Of a stretch of DNA of 64,000 bases, positions 12,492-22,851 are shown piece by piece. This DNA comes from Hesseltinella vesiculosa (lineage: Eukaryota; Mucoromycota; Mucoromycetes; Mucorales; Cunninghamellaceae): contig MCGT01000007.1 in the NCBI GenBank assembly GCA_002104935.1, positions 62,001 to 126,000 of the forward strand. The letters are read 5' to 3'. Numbering within the stretch: the stretch's first letter is position 1; each line of letters opens with the position of its first letter. The notes beneath the pieces are model-generated. The model made no database searches and was not told the DNA's origin. It worked only from the letters and a program-made list of their open reading frames with translations. Position numbers and translations under genes: made by a program.

Positions 12492-13751
12492 ATGGGAACC
12501 ACATGGAAAAATAGACAATGCCTTGTATTGATTGCGCTTGCGATGCTGCTGCAGTGTGTGGCTTTGATTTTGATACCGCTGTTGCAGGACTCAAAGTAAT
12601 AAAAAAAGAAAAGCGGTGTGACCCATTTCAGCTTCTTTTTCTCCATGCGTTAGACATACCCCAAAACCACAGCTTAAAAAGCCGTCGGTGTTCATTACTG
12701 CCATCCTACGTAACAACGAGCCTATTTTAGATCATTGGACGCAGCAAGTTTTGCTCCTGGCTAACTGGCTTGGCCACGACCAGACGTTTGTGTCAATCTA
12801 TGAAAGTGGTAAGAAAGAAAAGGAGACAGGTGTGGCTGAGATTATTTTTATGGTGCCCAACATTGCATTTCTACTTGCTTCAGAAAGCAGTGATCAATCA
12901 CCAATGAAACTGGCGGATTTTAAAGATGAACTACGACGTTTGGGCATCAGGCATTCGATTATCATACATGGGGAAGGCGGCCAAGGGTCCGAAGGCCGCC
13001 GGATCCCAAAACTAGCGACGCTACGAAATCTGGCGCTGGCTCCATTGTCCAAGCTAGCAGAGGACGGTTGGACTGCGGATCGCGTTTTGTTTTTGAACGA
13101 CATTTGGTTTTCATGGAAAGATGCAGTTCAACTGCTGCAGTCTAACCAGGGCGATTATGACGCGGTATGTAGCATGGATTTTTTCGGCGAGTACTATGAC
13201 ATGTTTGCGACGCGCGAGATCGATCGTCAATGGCTCGGGTCAGGCAATTATCCTTACTTCCGAGACACCAGTAGCCGTGAGTTGCTACAAAAAGGCAGCC
13301 TTGTCCCGGTTTACAGCTGCTGGGGTGGCATGGCCGCCTTTCAAGCCCAGCCGTTTCTCAAGAACCATCTGGCCTTTCGTGCCCTGTGGCCAGAAGTTGC
13401 CAATCCGCCGCTGGATGCTTCAGAGTGCTGCCTTATCTACAGCAACCTGTGGGCAATCAATGCCCATGCGCGCGTCTTTTTAAACCCCCAAATCAAGGTA
13501 AACGCTGAGCCATATTTGCAACCTGAATAATGATCAAGCTTCCTTTTTTTTTAAAAAAAAAATAGGTGGCCTATGATAGGTTTCATTATTGGTATGCCCG
13601 CTACATATTACCATACTGGGAGCCATGGTTGTCTAGAACGAAGGAACTGCCCTCGTCGGAAAAGGGCGAGCAGTGGCAAAGGGCTCTACTGCAAGCTGGG
13701 CCAGTAGACGAGCAAGACTCACCTTGCCTATGGACACTTTATCCACCGTGA
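12492..13751 (+). CDS. Alpha-1,3-mannosyltransferase, CMT1/CAP59 family (GT69), type II membrane protein
   Basis: Four exons (12492-12595, 12654-12808, 12884-13497, 13566-13751) are in frame. The N-terminus is a short cytosolic stub followed by one hydrophobic anchor (LVLIALAMLLQCVALILIPL), as expected for a Golgi type II glycosyltransferase. The lumenal part shows CAP59/CMT1 landmarks: VFITAILRNNE near the start, RVLFLNDIWFSWKD (acidic, probably nucleotide-sugar/metal site), YDAVCSMDFFGEYYDMF, and SCWGGMAAF. Characterised relatives in Cryptococcus transfer mannose from GDP-mannose. The third-exon acceptor is inferred: the 75-nt intron (12809-12883) is a multiple of three with no stop, so intron retention would also give an open protein. 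The start at 12492 is chosen because it supplies the membrane anchor. Confidence 0.86.
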
Positions 13752-14421
13752 ATCAGCCTAGTGCGTCGAAATAAATTAGTGCCTGTTCATATATGAAGTT
13801 TTGAGAAACACAAAAAAAAAAAAAAATAGTCAGTAGCTCATTCTTCGCCATGCTCCGGTGGTTCCTTCGCACGAGAGGATAAAAGAATAGACGCAGAGTC
13901 AAAGGATTCGCCGCTTTCGACTGCAGGCCTAGGTCTACTTCATCCACCGAATGCTGACCCGTGAGAATTTTTACTGCTTCTGAAAGCCGCCAAGCATCCA
14001 GGGGTTTTGGAAAGAAAAAAAAAAAAAGAAGACTGCTTGTGAAGCTCGACACCTTAGTTTTTCGCAGTAAATGTCGCCTACAAGAAGTAAATTTTATTTG
14101 CATAAACTTTTTGAAATATCAATCTAACCATCAGCATTTTGTTATTTGGTGGGTAGATAATGACCAAGCTTGTCCGCAAGGGTGAAAAAAAAAGCCAAGT
14201 TGGGTGGCGGCAAATGATTGAAACCAAGCCAAAGAAGATCGGCATGAATTTTGGAAGACCCTTGGAGTGTTGTGTGCAGACAAGGAAAAGGTAGCTGACA
14301 GAAAAAAAGGGGGCCACATCTTTCATGGAATTCCGAGGGGTTTCACCAGGAAAGGTTATAAAGGGAAGCAATGCACTTTTTTTTTCTTCTCCAACAAACA
14401 TATAAAACTCATTACATAAAC
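13752..14421. other. Intergenic, possible decayed minus-strand coding remnant
   Basis: On the minus strand, a frame through about 13870-14000 reads LSEAVKILTGQHSVDEVDLG and a neighbouring frame continues with ESFDSASILLSSRAKEPPEH before a stop. The two would join only by a frameshift, so this may be a broken gene or chance. Just before the next gene there is a TATA-like tataaaa at 14400-14406, only about 20 nt ahead of its ATG. Confidence 0.3.
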
Positions 14422-14868
14422 ATGGACTCTTTTGGAAGCAAGCTCAAGGAAACTATTGGCGTAGCCAAGGAATTGGTCGGTCAAGCTATTGGAAATGAAC
14501 GTATGCAAGCAGAAGGCGCAGCTCAAAAGCAAACAGCTCAAGGTGAACAAGCCGCACAGCAAATAAAGAATCAAGCCGGAAATGTCATGAATGATGCTGT
14601 GAACGGTGCCAATAATGCCATGCACAATGCTGGAAATACCATGAATAATGCCATGACCAACGCTGGCAACTCCATGAACACTGCAATGAACAATACTAGT
14701 AACTCAGTGCATGACGCGATGAGCAACGCCGGTACCACCATGAACAACACCGTGCACGATGCTATGAACAACGCTGGTACCACCATGAACAACGCCGTCA
14801 ATACTGCAGAAAGCAAAGCTAATGAAGCCTTTGGTAATGCCAAAAACAGCCTGAACAACTTATCATAG
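14422..14868 (+). CDS. CsbD-like stress protein with Asn/Ala/Met-rich repeats
   Basis: Single exon, 148 residues. Residues 1-45 (KLKETIGVAKELVGQAIGN, then ERMQAEG) match the CsbD-like stress-response domain. The rest is a low-complexity array of about 11-residue units built on NAMNNAGTTMN, rich in Asn, Ala and Met, resembling LEA-type amphipathic repeats. The frame is open further upstream, but the Met at 14422 begins the CsbD homology and follows a 5' leader ending acataaac. Fungal CsbD-like proteins are usually small, abundant and stress-induced; their molecular role is not established. The repeat block is likely unstable in copy number. Confidence 0.75.
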   Translation: MDSFGSKLKETIGVAKELVGQAIGNERMQAEGAAQKQTAQGEQAAQQIKNQAGNVMNDAVNGANNAMHNAGNTMNNAMTNAGNSMNTAMNNTSNSVHDAMSNAGTTMNNTVHDAMNNAGTTMNNAVNTAESKANEAFGNAKNSLNNLS

Positions 14869-14955
14869 TAGCGAGACAATGAAATAATAATAAAAAAAAA
14901 TATAAAAATATGAAGAAATATTGTGCGCGGGCAGGGGTTTATTTCATGGGAAGGC

Positions 14956-16124
14956 CTAGACCATTTTTTCAACTTCATGGATCAGGGCTTGGTAGTCAAA
15001 GTTTTGGGGAGCCTTGTGGAATTGCTTGACCAGGTTCAACTTATCATCACTGCCAGTGGCATAAAATTGCTGGAGGGTGAAGGCCAAGAATTGGGCGTTC
15101 TGGGTGTCAATCATGCGAGGCTCGTCCGAGATCTCACCGCGCATGAGCACAATACCCTTGGAGTCAGATAATTCGGGGAAGTGGGTGATAGTGAAGAAAG
15201 GTCGAGCTTCGCTGCCTTTGGTCTTGTATTCCAACAGTGAGGTGAAATGGCATTGGTGGAAGTCGAACTGCATGACAAAGAACTCGATCCCAGTTTCGCG
15301 AGGCATAGGCACAATGAACTAAATTTTTCAAAAAAAAAAAACAGTTAGACCTTGGCACAGAGGGTTCAGCAAGGCTGATCATTACCATGGGATAGTCCTG
15401 ACTGCGCTTGTACAGCTTGTCGTAGATTTCTCGGGGAATGACAGCCGTGATACAGTCCTTATCGGCATGGTATTGGGTCCAAATCTTTTCGATGGAGTCA
15501 CGTTCTTCCTTTTCGAATAATTCTAGTTTGACGATCTTGTCCAAAGTCTATTCCAAGAATTAAAAAAAAAATGGTCAGCCTTTTAGAACATCCCAAGCGC
15601 TGACCGAACTTACAGGGGCGGAGGATTCATAAGGTTGTTGTGCTTTGGCTTTGATGGAGGCAGCCGTCTTTTCGGTGCTTGTAGCAGGTGCTTTCTTGGC
15701 AGACTTTTCGGCTTTTGCAGGTTGAGTTCGCTTTTTAGCTTCTTCAAAGGTCTTTGTCTTCAATTCCTCAACCGTCAAACCCTTCCTACAATGGCAAAAC
15801 CGTTGAGTCGATTTGACATGGTAAACATGTTGATCAACCACTTAAGCCACTTACTTTTTAGCTGCCTGCTTCAATTTGTCACCATACTTGGATTCATAGT
15901 CTACGGCGGACCGGTTGTAGAGAGGTACTTCGGATGCAAAGAATCGAGAGCGATCTAGTCAAGAACCAAGCAACAAGTTATGATTTAGTCTTTTTTTAAG
16001 TTTAGCATTCAGGCTACTTACTGAAACCAACAGGGCGGCATGGTTTAGCAAGTTGTGCCTTGGCGGTTTGGGTTGTGCAAATAGAGATATGAGACACAGA
16101 TCGGCGGGCGAGATTAGACAGCAT
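14956..16124 (-). CDS. ATP11: Mitochondrial F1-ATPase assembly factor ATP11
   Basis: Five exons on the minus strand (16022-16124, 15855-15954, 15614-15785, 15386-15547, 14956-15318) total 299 residues, all phases consistent. The N-terminus (MLSNLARRSVSHIS...) is basic and Ser-rich, a likely mitochondrial presequence. It is followed by YESKYGDKLKQAAKK and a Lys/Ala-rich linker, then the conserved ATP11 core (TLDKIVKLELFEKE, IWTQYH, PRETGIEFFVMQF, and the C-terminal LVKQFHKAPQNFDY). ATP11 is a matrix chaperone that binds free F1 beta subunits during assembly of the ATP synthase hexamer. Length fits the family. Confidence 0.9.
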
Positions 16125-16284
16125 GGTGAACGACAAAGAAGAAGAAGAAAAAGTGAAAAAAAAAAGATGCTGTGCTGTCAAAAGAATAAAAAAAGTCAGC
16201 AGCCCTTGGCTGGGCAGCCTGAAAAAAAAATCATGCACCGTCCCTGCTCGAGCCTCGCAGTAAAAAGAGAAGGGAGACAAGTGT

Positions 16285-17049
16285 TTATTGTTCTTTCTTT
16301 GATGGTCCAGCTTTCTTTTTACCGGCGCGATCCATGACCTGGTTGACGTGTTGCCTGGCCCGTTGTTTGTCTTTTCGATCTTTTTCCAGCAGGACGCTAT
16401 TAGCAAGCATGGCGTGGAAGCTAAAGTAGATTCCAGCAAGCATGGCTACAAACAGGAGGCCTAACATACCCCAAAACGATTTCCATTTGATATCAATGAC
16501 CCATGTAAGGGCCTGGGCAATGAAGGGCAGGCGTTCAGGATAGCTTTTGAGCAAGATCGTGATCAAGATGTTTTCCAGCAGGTCAGCGAACACGTTAACC
16601 AACACCACCCAAATGCCGGGCTGGTACTTGGCAGGGGCGGTCTTGAAGGCCCAGCAGATCATAAAGGCGATGGGAATGGCGCGGAAAACAACAAAGCCAG
16701 AGTCAAATATAGCAAGCGATTGATAAGCGAGACGCTGCTTCAGGTTGTAGCTGTCCAGATGTCTGTATACATCAGAGGCAGTCGACGGGTGGTAGTATTC
16801 CAAGATATCTATTGTTTGATTGCCACCATTGTCCAATGCGGGGGTAGGATTGACAGCCTACGGAAATCATGATTAAAGCTGCGTCTGTGTCAAAAGGCTG
16901 CTTGCCCTTTTTTTTTTTTTTACCAAGGCAAATTTATAAACACGATCAAGACAGAGCTTGGACATGACAATGGCAAATACAAGCAAACGGGGGTTTCCCA
17001 AGGCTTTGCCCAAAGTGCTTGTTAATCGCGGAAGTGGATCGAGACGCAT
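16285..17049 (-). CDS. Multi-pass membrane protein of unknown function
   Basis: Two exons (16924-17049 and 16285-16857) give 232 residues. I see roughly four to five hydrophobic segments: LLVFAIVMSKLCL near the N-terminus, AIPIAFMICWAF, IWVVLVNVFADLLENILITILL, and FWGMLGLLFVAMLAGIYFSF. The tail is strongly basic (KDRKDKQRARQHVNQ...KKKAGPSKKEQ), compatible with a cytosolic C-terminus and an ER-retention-like lysine-rich end. I do not recognise the family. It sits between ATP11 and a nucleolar RRM gene, all on the minus strand. Confidence 0.72.
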
Positions 17050-17198
17050 GGCTAAAAAAAACAATAAAGAAAAAACGTGCAAGGGAAAGAAAGAAAAACT
17101 TGCCTCGGTCTTTTTTTGGCGATTGAGGATTTTTTCCCAAGCTCCTCCCGCATCCCGCTATTTTGATCTTTGCTGTTGCTCATTATGATTTATTTTTT

Positions 17199-17283
17199 CT
17201 AATAGTCATTATCTTCTTGGCCATAAGAAGAAACAGCCTCTTCCTTGGTAGTGGATTCGCCGGCTTCACTGTTCTTTTTCTGC

Positions 17284-17314
<31 letters not shown>

Positions 17315-17985
17315 GAAGAGTGAGCAGAGTTTTTTCTCGATTGTTACCAACGCCTACCCGTTCTTCTTCTAAACGTTCGTTCTTGGTCTTGATTTTTTCT
17401 TTACGAGCATCGCTCTTACCACCCCCACCGGCGGTCAGTTCCACATTGATTTTACGCTTCTTGAAGGCGGTATGGTGATAATGCAGAGCTTTCTATAACC
17501 AAGAAAACATCAGCCCTCGGTTCCTGTCCTTGCGTGAGCGTCTCTTGTTTTACCTGTAATTGAGCGGATGACTCAAAGTCGACAAAGGCAAAGCCTTTTG
17601 GTTTCTTTGTGATCTTGTCTGTCGATAAACGGACAGACACTTTGCCACCGACAGAGTCAAAGTGTTTGGCGAGTTCGTCGGCAGTGGTATCAAAGGGTAG
17701 GTTGCCCACAAACACAGTGTAGCGATGTTGCTGGCCATTGGATTTCTTGCCGCGTTGTCTTTTCTTCTTCATGGGCTGCTGTTGTTGCTCGGACGATGTG
17801 TCTTGTTCGGTTTGTTCGATCGATCGCTTTTTGGTACTGACTGGTTGATCTTGGGCTTGTTCTTCTTGATCATTGTCGGCAGCTGGCACAGCTGTTTCCT
17901 CATCGATTGTCAGCTTTTGCTTTTTCTTATCACGGAAGGCCTGGGCCTTTTTTTCCTTCTTGGTCAGCTTTTTCGCATCGGCCAT
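17199..17985 (-). CDS. RRM-domain nucleolar protein, Nop6-like (small-subunit ribosome biogenesis)
   Basis: Three exons (17554-17985, 17358-17492, 17199-17279) give 215 residues. A highly charged Lys/Glu/Gln N-terminus with KKKRQRGKK precedes one RRM, whose RNP2 (VFVGNLPF) and RNP1-like (KGFAFVDF) strands are clear. The RRM is followed by HHTAFKKRKINVELTAGGGG, a signature I associate with yeast Nop6 and its S. pombe counterpart, and a Lys/Glu-rich tail. Nop6 binds pre-rRNA and helps 40S assembly in the nucleolus. The last intron contains a (CT)n run on the coding strand that serves as its polypyrimidine tract. Confidence 0.82.
17280..17306 (+). repeat. (GA)n microsatellite within an intron
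   Basis: A perfect run of about 12 GA units on the plus strand. On the minus strand it reads (CT)n immediately before the acceptor of the last exon of the Nop6-like gene, so repeat length may affect splicing. Confidence 0.85.
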
Positions 17986-18140
17986 GGTGAGATCTATGAA
18001 AGGGTGGAAAGAAAAAAAAAAAAAAAAAAAAGAACAATCAAGCCTCCATTTTTAAAGGCCCGCTTCGGCAGTGGTTTTGCCTTTCTAGGCAAAGAAAAAA
18101 GTAGGTGAATTCTCTCACTTTTCTTTCTTTCCAAATTTCC

Positions 18141-19231
18141 ATGTTTCGACGATCCTTTTTACATTTACGCCCGGTCCGATCCTGTGTTGCTCATCGCGGG
18201 TCGAATGTGTCGGTGCAACGGTTAATGTCAACTGAAGGAGCTGAAGGTACGCCGAATGCCAAAAACACCTACCAGCTGAAGAAGCGAAAGTTTGGCCTTG
18301 GCACTGCCATTCTCTGCACGATACCTTTCATCACTTTTGGTCTTGGTACATGGCAGGTGCAACGATTGCGCTGGAAACATAGCTTGATTGAACGTTTGGA
18401 AGAACGCATGTTTTTGGATCCAGTGCCCTTGCCTCGACGCATCAGGTAAAGAAAGGAAAAAAAGGTAGAATAGCTGGTCTGGCTGGATCCAACCTTCATC
18501 GTGTTGATGTTTTTTTTTTATAGTGCAACCACCATGGATGATTACGAGTATCGTCGAGTGGAAGTGGTTGGAACGTTTCAACATGACCAAGAAATGTTAG
18601 TTGGCCCTCGTACACGTGGTGATGGTGTGGTTGGGTATTTTTTGGTGACACCCCTGGTACGTGAAGATGGCTCTCGAGTGCTCATCAAGCGTGGCTGGGT
18701 CTCCAATGCTAAAAAGGAGCAGTCTTCTCGCCCTGAAAGTTTGGTACAAGGCCCTGTCAAGGTAGAGGGCCTCATGCGTCTGACAGAACAGGTAACACGA
18801 AATGACAGCTCCATTGCGAAATAACGCCCAACACTTTTATTTCTATTACGCTCGCTTTAGCCCAACTCGTTTACCCCTGATAATGTACCGGAAAAGAACC
18901 AATGGTATTGGATTGATTTGGATACCATGGCCAATTTGACTTACTCACAGCCCTTGATGGTGGAGAGTGTGTCAGGTAAACACAGCAATAGCTAATCTGA
19001 ATGAAACGGGGGCCAGGCGACTGACTCAATCTTGTAGACAAACCTTCGTATCATGACAAACTCTTGATTGATCAGGGGGTACCAATTGGCCGTTCGCCTG
19101 TTGTGGAGGTGCGAAACAGTCATCTGCAATACATCGTTACTTGGTACTCGCTCTCCCTCGCCACCACAGCCATGCTCTGGGTTCTTTTACGCCGCAAGAA
19201 TTTGCCCACCAACATTAAAAAGCGCCCGTAG
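18141..19231 (+). CDS. SURF1: SURF1/Shy1, cytochrome c oxidase assembly factor
   Basis: Four exons (18141-18445, 18524-18791, 18861-18975, 19038-19231). The basic N-terminus (MFRRSFLHLRPVRS) looks like a mitochondrial presequence. Two transmembrane helices frame the protein: the first includes LCTIPFITFGLGTWQVQRL, with the family motif GTWQ, and the second lies near the C-terminus (YSLSLATTAMLWVLL). Between them are the intermembrane-space motifs VLIKRGWV, PNSFTPDN and QWYWIDLDTM. SURF1 acts in the inner membrane in maturation of Cox1, including heme a insertion. The order and spacing are typical. Confidence 0.92.
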
Positions 19232-19740
19232 ACAACTCGCAATAAACTAATAGATTTTCCTCCTAAAAGCCTAGTCATTTACTAGAGGCCAACACCCTCG
19301 GCTAGGTAAGAACCTGCCCTTCCCAATCCAGGAGATGTTTGTAAAGAAATGGTGAACTCGCCTGCTCTATTATTGGACAAACAGCTGAGTGTCATTGTAG
19401 TACATTGTTCAGGTTACAAGTGGTTTTGGACCCACAGGGAGGTTCCATTGGGTAATCGGCCAAAAGTTCTCGCAGGACGGCCCGTTTCACGGCGTTGGGG
19501 ATGCTGTCCAGGCTATCCAGCATGGCACGCAATTGATCAACATCATTGGAGTACCCAGGTATTTCAGGAGGCCCGTTGATAGGAGATGGGGTTGTCCTTG
19601 TGTCGTGCCGGGTGTGGGTGAAGAGCAAAAAGCGGCTCAGTGATTTTTAAACATCGCACGCGACTTTTATCCTTCTCTTTTTGGTTATTTTGAATTTTTT
19701 CCCCTTTTTCATCTAGTTTTGCTTTGGCAATCAATCCTCC
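19232..19740 (-). other. Intergenic with an unrecognised minus-strand open frame
   Basis: A minus-strand frame at 19392-19628 reads PGYSNDVDQLRAMLDSLDSI and continues helically for about 35 residues before stopping. Composition is protein-like, but no start, partner exon or family was recognised, so it is left unassigned. It borders the accessory island that starts at 19.74 kb. Confidence 0.3.
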
Positions 19741-19960
19741 TGAAGTACACTGTTCTGACATCGTTATGGCAGTATTCTCGTTGCTGGGAATGGTAGGGGA
19801 TTATGTCACTATATGTGCAAGGCAAGCCAGGGTGATTCCAAGCTTCCTGTTCCTCAGTCGACGGTGTTTGGCTTGGTTTCTTTGATTTGAGCAGGTACTT
19901 TTGAGCTTTCCATCTTGAGCGGACCAAAGCTACTTGCATGGATGCAATGCAATGCCAGTT
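19741..19960 (+). repeat. Diverged single copy of the 339-bp repeat family
   Basis: This segment aligns by eye with the 5' two thirds of the tandem unit at 41.9-42.8 kb. Shared blocks include cactgttctg.catcgt.tggcagtattc, tgggaatggta, gcaaggca, gcc.agggtgat and gtcgac.gtgtttggct. It is clearly older: many substitutions and small indels. It lies about 380 bp from the pseudogene copy of the OrsD/nuclease-like family. Confidence 0.7.
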
Positions 19961-20034
19961 ATTTTGTTTTTTATTTTTTGGACTCATGGTGATTGATAAG
20001 ATGAAGAGGCTCTTCGAAAGTTCGCCATTGCTAA

Positions 20035-20037
<3 letters not shown>

Positions 20038-20066
<29 letters not shown>
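20038..20066 (+). repeat. (CT)n microsatellite
   Basis: A run of about 13 CT dinucleotides between the diverged repeat copy and a non-coding plus-strand stretch. Confidence 0.85.
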
Positions 20067-20070
<4 letters not shown>

Positions 20071-20335
20071 ACTTTTTTTTGAAGGTACCATTTGAATGAG
20101 CAAGAGTTACATGCGGTGGCTACACTCCATTTGTTTAAATTAGCAATACAATTTTTTTTAAATCAAGCAGGATGGGGATATGATATTGATTATGGAATGC
20201 CCAGAGGAGCAATGAGAAAATTAGACATCTTTCAAGTCATGGGGGATGGCGGTAATCAAAAAGGGAGGGAGAAAAGAGTTGGTAGCAGTACAACATATTA
20301 GAATAAATTTAGTGGCAACCCTCGAAAGAGTTATC

Positions 20336-21690
20336 TTAGCCAGTAGTAACGTACACTGCCTTCTCTGCCCAAGTCCTACCAAAGGTCATAATCCCAACAA
20401 CTTCAGATGAGTGCAGATGGGTCGGGCGGTTGATGGAGAGGTGGTCAAACATATCCTCCAGGGCTTGCGGTTGTTGTTTCAGCATAGATTGCAAAGCAAC
20501 TAGGTGGCGGAATCTGCAGCCCCAAATTCAAGGTCCACTGAGTGATCAACGTGTCGGGACCTAAATCACCAAGTCCAATCTGTGGCCAAAGCGTTGCCAT
20601 TGACCAACGATGCGTCCAAGGCTCTTACGGGCTGATGATGCTTCGCTGGTTGACTCGCCACTGCCAAAATGAATAACATAATTCAGTTATTCCTATGCTT
20701 TTTTTTTTTTTTTTTACCGCCAGTCGATAAATCGCCAAACGTGAGAGTTATACACTCTTTCCATGAATAAGTGGCGGCTCACCTGGAAGACGGATTGCGG
20801 ACTTTGGATTTCCGAGTGTCGCACAAGCCAAGACAAATTTGGCGCAACTTTTTTTTTTTTTTGACAGGATGACCAAAAGCATAATGTCGCATTTTGAGAA
20901 AGTTGCCTTTTTCTACGATCCTTGGTGCTTGTGCTTCTGGTGTTGTTCAAATCAGCATGAGAAGTCCGCCTACAGGGAACAAAAAAGCAAACTTGATCAA
21001 GTTACCTACAAACACATTGGCATCGGCACAAACACTCATCACTACATCGCCTTGTTGAATGAGGTCATGAAACTATGGACCAACCTCCAGAATTTGAGGG
21101 CTGCTATTTGGTGATGGACAATGCACCAAGTCATCAATCCAAGGCCATCGATACTTTCATCAGGAATCGTGGGTATCGATGCATGCATCTTCCAACCTAT
21201 TCCCCTGAGCTCGATCCGATTGAGCAGTTCGGGTCGGCCGCATCGTCAAAGCGGCGTGTAATGATGTTTCTATCAAGGATCTGCATGGCTTTATCAGTAA
21301 TTCTTCTCCCCGCATCATTGACTGCTTCCATAGGACCCCTATGTAGTTGTATTTAAGTAACAGTTTGTCGCACGACAAGTCTATGACGACACGAAAAAAA
21401 AATATCTACGACAAAAAAAAAAAAAAGTTGCGCCAAATTTGTCTTGGCTTGTGCGACACCAGGGAAATCCAAAGTCCGCCACCTGTCTTCCAGGAGAGCC
21501 GCCACTTATTCATGGAAACGCTGTATACCATGATTCCAGATGGAGTTGTCCAAGGTCTTCAATTGCATTTCACGAAGCCTATTAAAAAAAAGTCAATGGA
21601 AGTTGGAGTTGTAAACTGATGGATATCAGGATGGGTATGGATGTCTTACATAGCAAGGAAAGAGCCGTGTATCCATTCATCATCGAGCAA
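20336..21690 (-). pseudogene. Pseudogene of the OrsD/nuclease-like family, split by a transposon
   Basis: Minus-strand remnant that matches the C-terminal half of the gene at 39.2-41.8 kb. The 3' exon (20336-20660) reads GESTSEASSARKSLGR, then FGHRLDLVI, a one-base frameshift, then RSRHVDHSVDLEFGAADSAT, a second frameshift, then LEDMFDHLSI; the intact copy has GESTSQCSSLRKNLGR, FGRRLDFIIRCRHVDH, FEFGAGECGK and MKDMLDHLAA. The second Glu and the Lys of the putative active site are lost (GECGK to ADSAT). The upstream exon is cut by a Tc1/mariner element (20751-21525): LREMQLKTLDN lies on one side and YNSHVWRFID on the other, against LREQEFKTLDV and YNAHIWKFID. A still earlier exon ends EWIHGSFLAM, against EWIHGSFVNM. 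Exon borders agree with those of the intact copy. Confidence 0.85.
20751..21525 (+). mobile_element. Defective Tc1/mariner-type DNA transposon
   Basis: The element is about 775 bp, bounded by roughly 100-bp imperfect terminal inverted repeats (left 20751-20848; right about 21428-21525) that begin TACACTCTTTCCATGAATAA and TACAGCGTTTCCATGAATAA. It is flanked by TA dinucleotides (20749-20750 and 21526-21527), the target duplication of this superfamily. Inside, on the plus strand, lies the 3' part of a DDE transposase: YLVMDNAPSH (Asp) and LPTYSPELDPIEQF (Glu). At least two frameshifts break it, one just before MDQPPEFEGC and one after EQF, and the N-terminal DNA-binding region is missing. It is non-autonomous and dead. 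Confidence 0.9.
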
Positions 21691-22136
21691 CGGTTCATCG
21701 GCTACACTTAAACCAAGCCTATTCTCAGCCGACAGTGGGTAGCGGCGGTTCGCTCACACCATATGAGTTTGCGTTGAGTGGCTAAAGCGATACCTTCCCA
21801 CTGTCTAAACTTTCGACATCGGTGGCAACCAGACTGCGAGATTCCCAAAGACGTCTGGTAATGAGCTCCAGCCTATCCCGTGATGACCCAAGACACTAGC
21901 AAATGATCAAAGCTGCCCCTTCCCACGCCTTCCTTTGGGCATTGTCAAGTGTCACAAAGTGATAGGATACAATAATACATAAAAAAAAAGCCAAGACGAT
22001 CCCATGAAAATCACGGTGGGCCATTTTTTCAGCAAGATTACTTTTTTAATGCAAAGGGATTGTACATGAAGAGAAGTGAAGGGGGACTATGAATACAAAA
22101 GGGGACAAGGGGGAGATATCAACAAAGTGTCAGGAT
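21691..22136. other. Intergenic, no supported gene
   Basis: Possibly further decayed sequence of the pseudogene's upstream exons; I could not align it convincingly with the intact copy. The last 100 bp are the 3' flank of the bZIP gene. Confidence 0.35.
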
Positions 22137-22851
22137 TTATGGAAGAGTGCCTTTTTCCAGCAAAAGACCCCTCAGGAACTTGACTTCAGTTTCCAATTCG
22201 TTGACTCGGTTTTGCAAGCTGTCGGCTTTGTCTGTCATTTCTTGAACAGTGTCGGCCATGGCTTGTTCCCGAAGCTTCTTCTTGAGACGGAATCGTGCGC
22301 TGGCTGCGGTATTGCGTCGTCGCTTTTCGTCGTCAGGAGTGGCTGCGTCATCGTCGTCAGAGGCGACTCGCTTCTTTGTAGGTTTGGTAGATGAGCTTGA
22401 CGACGTAGGCATGGTCAAAATGGATTGTGAAGGATCCATAACGAGAGGCCTTGGCAACAATAAGCGGCCAACTTTGTTTTGTTGAGATTCAGGAGCAGGA
22501 TCGAGTGAGGTGAGCGGGTCGGCATCTTGCGCAAGGGCAGTAGGAGAAATCGTGGTTGCTTTTTCCTCCAAGCCCTTGATTTCCATGTTGAAGTATTGTG
22601 TCAGGTGGTCCAAATCAACGGATTTGTCGTCAAGAAGGCCTTGGCCAGGCGTTATGTCATAGGTGAATTTGGCATTGGTCTGATCAAGAAGAGAGAAGGC
22701 GGGTTAAAAGTGTTATTCCTTTCTTGGCATGCTCTCTGTTTACCCAAAGGGCCAAGTCGGCTGCTGCTGCTTGATCATCCATAAGGCCAGTGTGGACATC
22801 GGCTGTATCAAGGACAAGTGAGTCCAATGCTGTCAGATAGGGAAAGGACAT
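22137..22851 (-). CDS. bZIP transcription factor, CYS-3/METR-like
   Basis: Two exons (22744-22851 and 22137-22679) give 216 residues. The C-terminus carries a basic region RRRNTAASARFRLKKKLREQ, with the N-x7-R spacing and the NTAASARFR core seen in fungal CYS-3/METR/Zip1 sulfur-metabolism regulators, followed by a leucine zipper (LQNRVNELETEVKFLRGLL). The N-terminus is acidic and short (ADVHTGLMDDQAAAADLALW), a possible activation segment. Likely a nuclear DNA-binding homodimer. The sulfur role is inferred from the basic region only. Start chosen at MSFPYL (22851); an in-frame Met 93 nt upstream (22944) would add an implausible Phe-rich leader. Confidence 0.85.

Noticed and set aside
13753..14103. 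116-codon minus-strand ORF as a complete gene
   Set aside because: Much of it is homopolymer-encoded Phe, and the plausible coding part changes frame; at best a remnant.
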